This document shows, piece after piece, positions 25,005 to 33,958 of a stretch of 64,000 nt of DNA (position 1 is its first letter; each line of letters opens with the position of its first letter). The translations under genes and the position numbers were made by a program. The notes below the pieces were generated by a model. The model searched no databases. It was not told where the DNA came from and worked only from the letters and a program-made list of their open reading frames with translations. The stretch covers positions 124,001 to 188,000 of the forward strand of contig CAZREW010000006.1 in assembly GCA_964599375.1 (NCBI GenBank), written 5' to 3'. Source of the stretch: JAUWCL01 sp964599375 (GTDB lineage: Bacteria > Krumholzibacteriota > Krumholzibacteriia > Krumholzibacteriales > Krumholzibacteriaceae).

Positions 25005-26960
25005 CTAGGGCCCCTCGAGCCTCTGCAGCAGGCCGAGGAGATCTTCGTCTCCGGGAGCCAGCTCGAGCGCCCTCCTGACCCACATGATCGCCTCATCTAC
25101 CCGTCCCTCGGAGTATGCCATTCTCGAGAGTAGCTTGCAGGCCGTGATCATCTCATTCCTGCGCCCGGATCTCCAGGCCTGATCATACAACGTCCTGGCT
25201 TCGGAGCGCATCCCCAGTTCTTCGAGAAGGTATCCATACTCGAGGGCGAGTCTCGGAAAATCAGGCGCGCTCTCCCACGCCAGCCTGTAATATCCGGCCG
25301 CCCGTTCCTTCTGACCGGCCCTGCTGAGCGCGCGAGCGAGGTTTATCATGTTCTCCACACTCTCCGGATCGAGCCTCATCGCCTCCTCGAAGGCCTTCAG
25401 CGCTCTGTCACCGTCGCCCGAGCTCATGTAGTGATTGCCGAGAAACGTATACGTAGCGCTCCTGTTCACCTCGAACATCTCCCTGCCCGAGACGAACGCG
25501 AAGAAGAGGACCGTGGCGGCGGCCCCGGCCGCGGCGGACTTCCACATCCGTGCCGATATCCTCCCGGCCGTCCAGGCCGTGAAGTATCCCGCAGAAGCGG
25601 TGAGCACCGGGATGGACGGCAGCCTGTATCTCGTGTTGAAGTAGAACAGGATCACCGCTGCCATCGATGAGGCGAGGAATATCGCCAGGGGCCACCTGCC
25701 CGGGCTGGACCATATGGCGAGAAAGGCTCCCGTAAAGGCCAGCGCCGAGATCAGCGAGAATCTCATGAAGAGCAGCCTGAAGACGGGGCATTCCTTCCGC
25801 ATCAGGCCTATATCTACAATATCGCCCATCTCTCCGCCGTTCCAGAAGAGAAGGAACTTGCGGCCGAGAAGGACCAGCCAGCCCCCCGGATCCGAGACGA
25901 TCCGCTCGCGGGCCCGGGCCGACCAGAAAGCCGATACCTCCGAGTCAGTCATCTTACTCCCCCCGGCCCTCTCGGCAGCGATCCTCGAGTCCTCGATCAG
26001 GCCCCGCATGTCGCGCCTCATCCCCTCGGGCGGATCGTAAAGCCCCCGCGCCCCGCGCATATTGCCGATGTAGAGGTTGATCCCCCCGTGAGCCGATAAG
26101 GGCACTATCGAGCCTGTCCTCGAGGCGTTGTATATCGAGGCTGGCGCCGTCATCACGATCAGCCCCGCCGCGAAGTACAGGGGCAGCTTCAGCCTCTTCC
26201 AGCCCTTCCCGGCGGCAGCGAAGAGCCACCCCGCCAGGAGCGGCGCGAGGAGAAGAAAGATATTGGGCCGGCCCATAACACCGGCTCCGGACAGGATGCC
26301 GAGGAAAACGGCCGCGGCTGCGGGGGGGACTCTGCGCCCGGTGACCCTGATGTCGCCTTCACCCCGCAACGCGCGGCAGAGCGCGAGAGCGGTGAAGAAC
26401 GAGGCGGCCATTATCAGTGTGACCAGGCTGGTCGCCAGAAGGCTTCCCTCGTAGAGAAGAAGCTGCGGGTAAAGAAGAGCAAGCGCCGCGGCCGTGACTC
26501 CCGCGACGTCGCCGCTTACCCGGCCCCGGCCCTTCGCCCGTGACTTTCCCGTGCCGCCGTCGCTGTCGATACCGCTGGCGAGCATCCTCGCCGACAGGAA
26601 TATCAGCCAGAGTGTCAACAGCCCCGCCAACGCCTGGATGATCCTGGGCGCAAGCAGGCCGGCGCCGAATACCTTGAAGACACACGCCAGAAAGAATGGA
26701 TAGAGGGGGTTGAAGGTCAGTCCTCCATGCGGCAGGCCTCCGCCGGAGACGATCGCCGATCCGAGGTCGTGATAGAACCGCATATCGAGCGGCAGTATCT
26801 CTCCGAGATCGCTTCTGGAGAGCTGGACGAGAAAAACGGCTCTCACGGATGCGGCAGCGGCTAGGATCGCTAGCATGACGATCAGTGCCCATCGGGGCCT
26901 CTTCGACCGACCGGCAGCGGCGCTGCAGTTCCTCGCGTTACCTTTCATCGTTTCCATCAT
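25005..26960 (-). CDS. GT39-like membrane glycosyltransferase with C-terminal TPR domain
   Basis: A protein of about 651 residues. The first half has eleven or so hydrophobic helices with a first-loop segment LDMRFYHDLGSAI and a NPLYPFFLACVF segment, as in GT39/PMT-like enzymes. From about residue 520 there are four to five TPR units (AFEEAMRLDPESVENMINLARALSRAG and following). It probably transfers a sugar from a polyprenyl phosphate carrier in the periplasm, with the TPR part binding protein. The start is uncertain: ATG 26960 or 26957, 37 bp after the Wzx stop; the frame extends upstream into the wzx gene. Confidence 0.72.
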   Translation of the reverse strand: MMETMKGNARNCSAAAGRSKRPRWALIVMLAILAAAASVRAVFLVQLSRSDLGEILPLDMRFYHDLGSAIVSGGGLPHGGLTFNPLYPFFLACVFKVFGAGLLAPRIIQALAGLLTLWLIFLSARMLASGIDSDGGTGKSRAKGRGRVSGDVAGVTAAALALLYPQLLLYEGSLLATSLVTLIMAASFFTALALCRALRGEGDIRVTGRRVPPAAAAVFLGILSGAGVMGRPNIFLLLAPLLAGWLFAAAGKGWKRLKLPLYFAAGLIVMTAPASIYNASRTGSIVPLSAHGGINLYIGNMRGARGLYDPPEGMRRDMRGLIEDSRIAAERAGGSKMTDSEVSAFWSARARERIVSDPGGWLVLLGRKFLLFWNGGEMGDIVDIGLMRKECPVFRLLFMRFSLISALAFTGAFLAIWSSPGRWPLAIFLASSMAAVILFYFNTRYRLPSIPVLTASAGYFTAWTAGRISARMWKSAAAGAAATVLFFAFVSGREMFEVNRSATYTFLGNHYMSSGDGDRALKAFEEAMRLDPESVENMINLARALSRAGQKERAAGYYRLAWESAPDFPRLALEYGYLLEELGMRSEARTLYDQAWRSGRRNEMITACKLLSRMAYSEGRVDEAIMWVRRALELAPGDEDLLGLLQRLEGP

Positions 26961-26997
26961 CGCACCGTTATCTACGCCTCGGGGCCGCGCCTCAGTC

Positions 26998-28401
26998 TCA
27001 TGCTGGCCCGCCGGATCCGTTTTCGTCAGCTCCCCCGCCTCTTCGCGCCAGGCCGTAGACCGCCCTGAACGGGACAAGCAGGGCCTTGACCATCATCCAG
27101 CCGTTACGCCATGTGGGCCTGTACAGGAAGCACGCGAGAAGGCTCGCGGCCGCATACGATATGACGGTCGCCACAGCGGCGCCCATCCCGCCGTGGGCGG
27201 GTATCAGCCAGAGATTGAGAGCCACATTGAGGACCGCGCCGAGACCGCTGCTCGCGAACATGAATACGAGCCTGCCTTCGTTCAGCAGCCAGCGGCTCAT
27301 CGCCACCTTGAGGAATATGAACACTCCCGCCCAGATGTGCACGGCTAGGATAGGGCCCGCTGCCGCGTACTGCCGTCCGAACAGGAGGAGGATGACCCTG
27401 TCCGAGGTGAAGGTGAAGAATACTGCCACCGCCAGCCCCAGCCACGCGAGGAAATCGTACAGCTGCTGGAGCCTCGCGTTGTATATCCCCTCCCCTCTCT
27501 CCTTTGACTTGATCAGGGCCGGAAAGACGGAGGTGGCTATCGCGACCGGTATGAAATACCACGACTCGGATATGCGGGTAGCGGCGGAATATATCCCGAC
27601 CTCTCTGTCGCCGGCCATCTGCCCGAGCATCACCTGGTCTATCTTGAAATAGATGATCGCCAGAGCGCTCGAAAGTATGAGCGCCCACGCCTGGCTGAGC
27701 AGGTTTCTGGCCCTCGCCATGCTGAACCGCCACCGGCTCAGGCTGTATCCCTGTACCCTGTAGGCGATCAACATGCCGCCGCTCGAGAGGACGGCGCTGA
27801 AGACCAGTATGACGGCGAAAGCCTGGACGGGGGCCAGCATCAGGATGGCCAGGATCCTCAGCAGATTGGCGATGACAAGAACGATGCTCTTGGCGATCAC
27901 GGTGTATTTCGACTGGACCCTGGACTGGAACCAGCTGTCTATGCAGTCGAAAGCCTCCAGAAAAAGCGTGAAGGCGGTTATTCCGGTGACGAGCCGTACG
28001 ACATGGTCGTCTCTGACAAGGAAGATCGCAACGATCGCGAGCAGGGACCCCGCAAGGCCCCCCGCCAGCCTCATGACCAGGGTGGTGCCCATGATCTCGT
28101 CGCGGGCGCCGGGCTCCCTGACCAGGTCCCTTACCACAATCCCTTCGAGGCCGAGGATCGCCAGCGGGCCGAAAAGGCCGACGAACGCGGCGGCATACTG
28201 AAGGACGCCGAAATCCTCCGTGCCGAGATACCTCGCCACCCAGGCCATCACGAAGAGGGCGAAGAGCATCCTGACTATCCTGAGCCCGAACAGCCAGCCT
28301 GCATTCGCGGCTATATCCCTCAGAGTGCCGGTGATCCTGAACCTGTCTGCTATCAATGCCTTCCCCGATCCTTCCCTGGCCCCGCGAAGGTACACGCTCA
28401 T
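26998..28401 (-). CDS. Wzx-type lipid-linked oligosaccharide flippase
   Basis: A 467-residue MATE/MOP-superfamily membrane protein with about fourteen hydrophobic helices. It begins RDIAANAGWLFGLRIVRMLF and continues ARYLGTEDFGVLQYAAAFVGLFGPLAILGL in parts, the usual start of RfbX/Wzx. It moves undecaprenyl-linked repeat units across the inner membrane. It is the first gene of the operon that continues with the GT39/TPR protein, Wzz and O-antigen ligase, a Wzx/Wzy-dependent set. Confidence 0.9.
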   Translation of the reverse strand: MSVYLRGAREGSGKALIADRFRITGTLRDIAANAGWLFGLRIVRMLFALFVMAWVARYLGTEDFGVLQYAAAFVGLFGPLAILGLEGIVVRDLVREPGARDEIMGTTLVMRLAGGLAGSLLAIVAIFLVRDDHVVRLVTGITAFTLFLEAFDCIDSWFQSRVQSKYTVIAKSIVLVIANLLRILAILMLAPVQAFAVILVFSAVLSSGGMLIAYRVQGYSLSRWRFSMARARNLLSQAWALILSSALAIIYFKIDQVMLGQMAGDREVGIYSAATRISESWYFIPVAIATSVFPALIKSKERGEGIYNARLQQLYDFLAWLGLAVAVFFTFTSDRVILLLFGRQYAAAGPILAVHIWAGVFIFLKVAMSRWLLNEGRLVFMFASSGLGAVLNVALNLWLIPAHGGMGAAVATVISYAAASLLACFLYRPTWRNGWMMVKALLVPFRAVYGLARRGGGADENGSGGPA

Positions 28402-28421
28402 ATCCCGTTGACCAGAATGGG

Positions 28422-28427
28422 ATTATA
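28422..28427 (-). promoter_or_regulatory. candidate -10 element for the wzx operon
   Basis: A perfect TATAAT on the minus strand about 21 bp before the wzx ATG. The hexamer 17 nt upstream (TTTCAT) is a weak -35. Better -35-like TTGCGC copies exist at 28440-28445 and 28451-28456 but at poor spacing. Confidence 0.35.
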
Positions 28428-28526
28428 TGTGAGGCCGGCGCGCAATGAAAGCGCAAAGCAACGGGCTGCCGTCCTCCCCGCGCGCCGAGCCCGGGGCGGA
28501 CGCGATGAATCTCCAGCGGGCCGCGA

Positions 28527-28555
28527 TTGCGCCCTGAGCCGGGAAATAGTATAAT
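28527..28555 (+). promoter_or_regulatory. sigma-70 promoter of the M1 aminopeptidase gene
   Basis: TTGCGC (28527-28532), 17-nt spacer, perfect TATAAT (28550-28555). Start point near 28562, leader about 30 nt. Confidence 0.65.
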
Positions 28556-28591
28556 TATCTGTACAAGCGAAAGTCATACCGGGGGTTACGA

Positions 28592-30601
28592 ATGAGACGG
28601 ACCGTTATTCCAGCGATATTGATCCTGCTTGCCGCTTCCGGCGCGGCGGCCCAGGACAGGTTCGGGGCGATCGACAGGGACCTTCTTCTTAAGTTTGAAA
28701 GGCCCCCCGTGCGGACGGACAGGCGGTTCCTCCTCGCGCCGCAACCGACCCCCGGCCAGATGCTGTTCGACGCGATACATTACGACGTGGATATCGCTTT
28801 CGACGAGATCACCGGCCAGGTGGAAGGAAGAGTGACGGCCGTCGTCGAGAGCACTGCCGGTCCCCTCTCCCAGATCGACCTGAACGCTGATCCGGTCCTC
28901 TCGATACTCGCGGTCGAGATGGAAGCGTACGGTCCCCTGTCATTCTCGCGGACCGGCGACGTCCTTTCAATAACGCTCCCCTATACTCTCGCTCAGGGAG
29001 AGCGCGCGAACCTCTATGTCTTCTTCGAGGGAAACCCGATCGCCGCCCTTCACCCCGGGCTCTTCATAAGGACTCATGCTTCGGGGACGTCCCTCTATTC
29101 GCTCAGCGAGCCATGGAGCGCCAGGACCTGGTGGCCGTGCAAGGATTACCCCGACGACAAGGCCACATTCGACATCGCCCTGTCGGTCAGGCCCGGCCTT
29201 TTCGCCGCCTCTAACGGAGAGTTCATCGGCCAGGCCGACACGACGCACTGGGGCGAGCCGTTCATTCGATACACGTGGAAGGAAGAGTACGTGATGCCGC
29301 CCTATCTCTTCTCGATCGCAGCCTCACCGTACGTACTCCTGACGGACCATTTCGTGTACGCCCCGGGCGAGACGATGCTGGTGACAAACTATGTCTATCC
29401 CCACCTCGCCGCTCAGGCCGCCGTCGACCTCGATATCGCCGTACCGGCGCTCTCTCATTTCTCCTCGCTCCTCGGGATGTACCCGTTCATCGACGAGAAG
29501 TACGGCGTCGCGACATGCGGGATAGGCGGAGGGATGGAGCACCAGACCCTGACCAGCTACGGGGCGGCGCTTCTGACCGGCGACCACAGGTACGACTGGG
29601 TCTATATCCATGAGCTCGGGCACCAGTGGTTCGGGGACCGGGTGACCTGCGCCGACTGGACACATATCTGGCTCAACGAGGGGTGGGCGAGCTACTTCGA
29701 GGCCCTCTGGTTCGAGCATGTCGGCGGGCCGGGCGACCTCGAGGCCTACATGCAGACGATGGACACGCCGCTCTACTGGCACGGCCCCGTCCTGCGCGAC
29801 CCCGGCAGCACCGACCCCTGGTACTACTTCGACCGCGTCGTATACGACAAGGGCGCCTGGATCGTGCACATGCTAAGGCACATCATGGGCGACCAGGCCT
29901 TCTTCGACGCCACCAGGGCGTACCTCGCCGATCCGCAGTTCAGCTACGGCAACGCCGACAGCGAGCAGTTCGAAGCGATCTTCGAGGGGTTCTACGGGGG
30001 CCCGCTCGACTGGTTCTTCGATCCCTGGCTGACCCGCACCGACAGGCTCGCGTACGAATGGCAGTGGAACTCGTGGGAGCAGGACGGGCGCGATTACCTG
30101 TCGATATTTGTCGGGCAGCTGGTCGATCCCCCCTACGCGATGCCTGTCGATTTCCGCGTCTCATCGGGAGCCGGGACCGCCGATACCGTCCTATGGATCG
30201 ACGAGTCGGAGGAATCTTTCATATTCGAAACGACGGGGCTCGCGACCGGCGTGCAGTTCGACCCGGACGGCTGGGTCCTCTGCGACGCGACAGATATCGC
30301 GTCGGACGCGGAGAATCCTCCCGCCGCCCCATTCCTCTCGCAGAACTGGCCCAATCCCTTCAACCCCTCGACGACCCTGCGGTTCGGCCTCGACCGCCCG
30401 GGGGCAGTGCGGCTCTGCATCTACAATGCGCGCGGCAGGCTCGTCAGGACGCTGATAGACGGGCGCCTGGGCGAAGGAACGCACGAGGCGGTCTGGAACG
30501 GGAAAGACTCGGAGGGACGGCCTGCCGCCTCGGGGATCTATTTCTGCAGGATGACCTCCGTCGAGAATTCGTTCACGGTAAAGATGGTCCTGCTTCGCTG
30601 A
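28592..30601 (+). CDS. secreted M1-family aminopeptidase with C-terminal sorting-type domain
   Basis: A 669-residue protein. It has a signal peptide (MRRTVIPAILILLAASGAAA). A gluzincin domain carries HELGHQWFGD (zinc His340 and His344, catalytic Glu341), with the third ligand in LNEGWASYFE (Glu363). The substrate-binding GxMEN motif is replaced by GGGMEH, as in other secreted family members. The last 85 residues are a FlgD/type-IX-like beta domain: NWPNPFNPSTTLRF, then YNARGRLVRTL and ASGIYFCRM. It probably trims peptides outside the cell or on the surface. GGGGG lies 7 nt before the ATG. Confidence 0.92.
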   Translation: MRRTVIPAILILLAASGAAAQDRFGAIDRDLLLKFERPPVRTDRRFLLAPQPTPGQMLFDAIHYDVDIAFDEITGQVEGRVTAVVESTAGPLSQIDLNADPVLSILAVEMEAYGPLSFSRTGDVLSITLPYTLAQGERANLYVFFEGNPIAALHPGLFIRTHASGTSLYSLSEPWSARTWWPCKDYPDDKATFDIALSVRPGLFAASNGEFIGQADTTHWGEPFIRYTWKEEYVMPPYLFSIAASPYVLLTDHFVYAPGETMLVTNYVYPHLAAQAAVDLDIAVPALSHFSSLLGMYPFIDEKYGVATCGIGGGMEHQTLTSYGAALLTGDHRYDWVYIHELGHQWFGDRVTCADWTHIWLNEGWASYFEALWFEHVGGPGDLEAYMQTMDTPLYWHGPVLRDPGSTDPWYYFDRVVYDKGAWIVHMLRHIMGDQAFFDATRAYLADPQFSYGNADSEQFEAIFEGFYGGPLDWFFDPWLTRTDRLAYEWQWNSWEQDGRDYLSIFVGQLVDPPYAMPVDFRVSSGAGTADTVLWIDESEESFIFETTGLATGVQFDPDGWVLCDATDIASDAENPPAAPFLSQNWPNPFNPSTTLRFGLDRPGAVRLCIYNARGRLVRTLIDGRLGEGTHEAVWNGKDSEGRPAASGIYFCRMTSVENSFTVKMVLLR

Positions 30602-30645
30602 TGTGCGGCCGCTCTGACAGTGCTTATTGCGCCAACGCTTCGCGA

Positions 30646-30683
30646 ACCGGGTATTTCAAGCAAGAATCCTGCTTCAACCCGGT
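30646..30683. terminator. two-tier stem-loop between convergent genes
   Basis: Outer arms ACCGGGT (30646-30652) and ACCCGGT (30677-30683), inner arms AAGCA (30658-30662) and TGCTT (30670-30674), loop of 7 nt. It lies 45 bp after the aminopeptidase stop and before the end of hemW, where a bidirectional terminator is expected. There is no long T run, so Rho-independent function is uncertain. Confidence 0.45.
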
Positions 30684-30685
30684 GT

Positions 30686-30717
30686 GGTAATATTCTTACC
30701 GTCACCGGTGGCGGTAA
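30686..30717. other. alternative hairpins with a shared arm
   Basis: GGTAA (30686-30690) can pair with TTACC (30696-30700), and the same TTACC (extended to TTACCG, 30701) can pair with CGGTAA (30712-30717). The two hairpins exclude each other. This sits directly after the larger stem-loop in the same gap. Confidence 0.35.
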
Positions 30718-30768
30718 AGATCCTGTCGCTTTCACTGGGCTGAGCCTAAACACCGAAAAGGCCTGGCC

Positions 30769-31929
30769 CTACATGAACAGCAGGGGCAGCTGGTCGGCGA
30801 CGAGGAATCCCTCGACTGTCGGGATGACGCGCCCCCCCTCGATACGGACCATCGAGAGCTCGAGCAGTTCTTCGAGCGTCTCCTCCCAGCCGGAGCGCTC
30901 CATCAGCAGCGAAGTCTCCACTCCGAGGTCCGTCCTGAACCCGAGCATCAGCCTCTCCGCCCTAACCATTTCTTCCGAGAGTATCTCCTCGCCAGCGAGC
31001 GGGCGTTTTCCTTCGTCCAGGTCGGCGAGCCAGCGCTCCACCGACCGGTGGTTCCAGCGCCTGGCCCGGCCGTCGAAGGAATGGGCGGCAGGGCCGAGGC
31101 CGAGATAGGGGCTCCTGAGCCAGTAGCGCATGTTGTGCCGGGAGTAATTCTCATCGCCGGACGGAGTCTCCTGATCTCTCCTCGCGAAATTCGAGACTTC
31201 GTAGTGGACATACCCTCCGCCCGAGAGGACGCGCGAAGTCTCGAGGAACATCTCCCTCTGGACCTCTTCGCACGCGCAGACCGCTTCACCGGCAAGCATC
31301 CTCTCTCCCATCGGCGTGCCTGGCTCCAGCGTGAGCTGGTAGCAGGAGATGTGCTCCGGCCCGAAATCCAGCGCCCTCTCGAGGCTGCCTCTCCACCCTT
31401 CCAGCGTCTGCCCGGCCAGCCCGAAGATCAGGTCGATCCCGATCCTTTTGAATCCGGACCCCCGCGCCGTCTCTATCGCCGCCTCGGCCCCGGCGGCGTC
31501 ATGCCGCCTCCCGAGGTACTCTAGTTCCCGGTCGTCGAACGACTGGACCCCTATGCTTATCCTGTTGAACCCGCCCCCAAGATACGTCTCGAGCGCTTCG
31601 GGCGTAACGTCGTCCGGATTTACCTCGACGGTCACTTCCGCTCCATCCTCGAGCCCGTGGGAACGCGATACGATGCCGGGAAGCTCCGAGACCAGTTCCG
31701 GCGCGATCACCGAGGGAGTGCCCCCTCCGACATACAGCGAGCCCGCCGGCCCGGAGATCTCCAGCCCCGACAGACCCGCCTCGGTCTCCGCGCCGCGGAT
31801 GAACCGGCCGGCGGTATCGGACGACGGCCCGGAAACAGGAAGGCCCGTCACCGAGTAGAAATCACAGTACGCGCATTTTGTCCTGCAGAAGGGTACATGG
31901 ACATATACGCCGGGAGAGTTGATATCCAT
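30769..31929 (-). CDS. hemW: HemW-type radical SAM protein
   Basis: A 386-residue radical SAM protein. The cluster motif CRTKCAYC (Cys15, Cys19, Cys22) is followed by Asp-Phe rather than the extra Cys of HemN, which marks the HemW group. HemW is a heme-binding chaperone for heme insertion rather than coproporphyrinogen oxidase. The C-terminal HemN-type domain is present (the LMLGFRTDLGVE segment). It lies 45 bp downstream of lepA in the same direction, a gene order seen in many bacteria. Confidence 0.92.
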   Translation of the reverse strand: MDINSPGVYVHVPFCRTKCAYCDFYSVTGLPVSGPSSDTAGRFIRGAETEAGLSGLEISGPAGSLYVGGGTPSVIAPELVSELPGIVSRSHGLEDGAEVTVEVNPDDVTPEALETYLGGGFNRISIGVQSFDDRELEYLGRRHDAAGAEAAIETARGSGFKRIGIDLIFGLAGQTLEGWRGSLERALDFGPEHISCYQLTLEPGTPMGERMLAGEAVCACEEVQREMFLETSRVLSGGGYVHYEVSNFARRDQETPSGDENYSRHNMRYWLRSPYLGLGPAAHSFDGRARRWNHRSVERWLADLDEGKRPLAGEEILSEEMVRAERLMLGFRTDLGVETSLLMERSGWEETLEELLELSMVRIEGGRVIPTVEGFLVADQLPLLFM

Positions 31930-31974
31930 ATTGATCTGCCTGCACCACCACGGAGCTGACGGGCAACCGGGCGA

Positions 31975-33771
31975 TCATTCATCCTGAGTCTTCAGCACGG
32001 CGACGAACGCGGACTGGGGGATCGAGACCTTGCCGATCGTCTTCATCCTCTTCTTCCCCTTCGCCTGCTTCTCGAGAAGCTTTCGCTTGCGGGTTATGTC
32101 CCCGCCGTAGCACTTCGCCAGCACGTCCTTCCGGAAGGCGGAGATCGTCGAGCGGGCTATTATCTTGCCGCCTATCGCGCCCTGGACGGCGATCTTGAAC
32201 ATATGCTTCGGGATCTCGTCGCGCAGCCTGTCGCAGACCTGCTTGGCCCTGTGCCTCGCCCTGTCGCGGTGCACGATCATGGCGAGCGCGTCGACCTTCT
32301 CCCCGTTCACGAGGATGTCTATCTTGACGAGGTCGTTCTTCCTGTAGTCGATCAGCTCGTAGTCGAACGAGCCGTACCCCTGTGTTATCGTCTTGAGTTT
32401 GTCGTAGAAATCGTGGATCACCTCGGCGAGCGGCATGTCGAACACCAGCTCGATCCTGCCGGGGGCCGGGTAGCTGAAATGCGAGTTCTCGCCGCGGCGG
32501 CTGAGGCAGAGCTGCATGACAGCCCCCATATACTTCTCGGGAAAGAGTATGCTCGCGCGTATGTACGGCTCGAACGCGTTCTCGATATGCGCCGGGTCGG
32601 GATAGTACTCCGGGTTGTCCACCGCCAGCTCCGACCCGTCGGCCATCACGAACTTGTACAGCACGCTCGGCGACGTCATTATGATCGCCTGGTTGAACTC
32701 CCGCTCGAGCCTCTCCTGGAATACCTCGAGATGCAGCAGCCCGAGAAAGCCGCACCTGAACCCGTGGCCGAGGGCCGCCGAGGAGTCCTTCTGGTATATC
32801 AGCGAGGCATCGTTGAGCTTGTACTTCTCGAGCGAATCGGCCAGGGCGTTGTAATCGTTCGAGTCGATCGGGTAGATAGATGAGAACACGACCGGCTTGA
32901 CCTCCTTGAACCCAGGCAACTGTAAAGAGACCGTGTCGCCCTCGTGTATCACCGTGTCGCCGATCCTAGTGTCGCTTACGGTCTTGATGCCGGCGATTAT
33001 GTATCCGACCTCGCCGGTATCGAGGCTTTTCCGCTTTTCCCTCTTCAGCTTGAAGATGCCGACCTCTTCGACCTTGTATATGGTCCCGAGTGACATGAGC
33101 CTGATCGAGTCGCCCGGCTTCACCGACCCGTCCATGACGCGGCAGTGGATGATCGCCCCGCGGAACGGGTCGTACTGCGCGTCGAATATCAGCGCCCTCA
33201 ATGGCGCGTTCTCGTCCCCTTTCGGCGGGGGGACCTTCTCTACTATCGCCTCGAGGATATCCTCGACCCCGGTCCCGTTCCTCGCCGAGCAGAGTATCGC
33301 CTCGTCCGAATCGAGCCCCAGTTCGAGCTCGATCTGCTCGCGGGCCATGTTTATGTCGGCTGACGGCAGGTCGATCTTGTTTATCACCGGTATTATCGCC
33401 AGGTCGTGCTCGAGGGCAAGATAGAGATTGGCCAGCGTCTGGGCCTCGACGCCCTGGCTCGCGTCGACCAGAAGCAGGACCCCCTCGCACGAGGCGAGGG
33501 CCCTGGAGACCTCGTAAGTGAAATCGACGTGCCCGGGGGTATCGATCAGGTTAAGGACGTATTCCCTGCCGTCTCCAGCGGTATAGGGGATCGCCACAGT
33601 CTGGCTCTTGATCGTGATGCCGCGCTCACGCTCGATATCCATCGTATCGAGCATCTGGTCGTGGAAATCGCGGTCGGCGACCAGCCCGGCCCGCTGGATC
33701 AGCCTGTCGGCCAGGGTCGACTTCCCGTGGTCTATATGGGCGGTTATGCTGAAATTCCTGATATTCTTCAT
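31975..33771 (-). CDS. lepA: elongation factor 4 (LepA)
   Basis: A 598-residue translational GTPase of the usual length for LepA. It begins MKNIRNFSITAHIDHGKST (P-loop with the switch His), with RERGITIKSQTV (switch I), DTPGHVDF (G3) and NKIDLP (G4). The C-terminal LepA-specific domain ends with RKRKLLEKQAKGKKRMK. It acts on stalled or pretranslocational ribosomes. The start is ATG 33771, with AGGCG upstream; the open frame to 33840 extends past the family N-terminus and into the promoter. Confidence 0.97.
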   Translation of the reverse strand: MKNIRNFSITAHIDHGKSTLADRLIQRAGLVADRDFHDQMLDTMDIERERGITIKSQTVAIPYTAGDGREYVLNLIDTPGHVDFTYEVSRALASCEGVLLLVDASQGVEAQTLANLYLALEHDLAIIPVINKIDLPSADINMAREQIELELGLDSDEAILCSARNGTGVEDILEAIVEKVPPPKGDENAPLRALIFDAQYDPFRGAIIHCRVMDGSVKPGDSIRLMSLGTIYKVEEVGIFKLKREKRKSLDTGEVGYIIAGIKTVSDTRIGDTVIHEGDTVSLQLPGFKEVKPVVFSSIYPIDSNDYNALADSLEKYKLNDASLIYQKDSSAALGHGFRCGFLGLLHLEVFQERLEREFNQAIIMTSPSVLYKFVMADGSELAVDNPEYYPDPAHIENAFEPYIRASILFPEKYMGAVMQLCLSRRGENSHFSYPAPGRIELVFDMPLAEVIHDFYDKLKTITQGYGSFDYELIDYRKNDLVKIDILVNGEKVDALAMIVHRDRARHRAKQVCDRLRDEIPKHMFKIAVQGAIGGKIIARSTISAFRKDVLAKCYGGDITRKRKLLEKQAKGKKRMKTIGKVSIPQSAFVAVLKTQDE

Positions 33772-33838
33772 GATCGCGCCTGGGCTGCTCCCCCTCCCGC
33801 CATGCCGCGTTACAGATGAAAGTGCAGGTACAATCAGC

Positions 33839-33867
33839 AATCTACAGGTTTAATGTGCAAGTGTAAA
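33839..33867 (-). promoter_or_regulatory. candidate promoter of lepA-hemW
   Basis: On the minus strand TTTACA (33862-33867), 17-nt spacer, TAGATT (33839-33844). Start point near 33832, about 60 nt before the lepA ATG. Confidence 0.5.
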
Positions 33868-33885
33868 GTGCGGCCTTGCGTCGAT

Positions 33886-33916
33886 AGGCCCGTCCCAGCT
33901 GATCCGGGACGGGCCT
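33886..33916. terminator. perfect 11-bp stem-loop downstream of hcp
   Basis: Arms AGGCCCGTCCC (33886-33896) and GGGACGGGCCT (33906-33916) with a 9-nt loop, 42 bp beyond the hcp stop. There is no T run on either strand, so it would act as a 3'-end stabiliser or a weak terminator. Confidence 0.55.
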
Positions 33917-33958
33917 CGGTGAGATCAGATATCACAGCAGGATACCGGCCGGCCGGGG

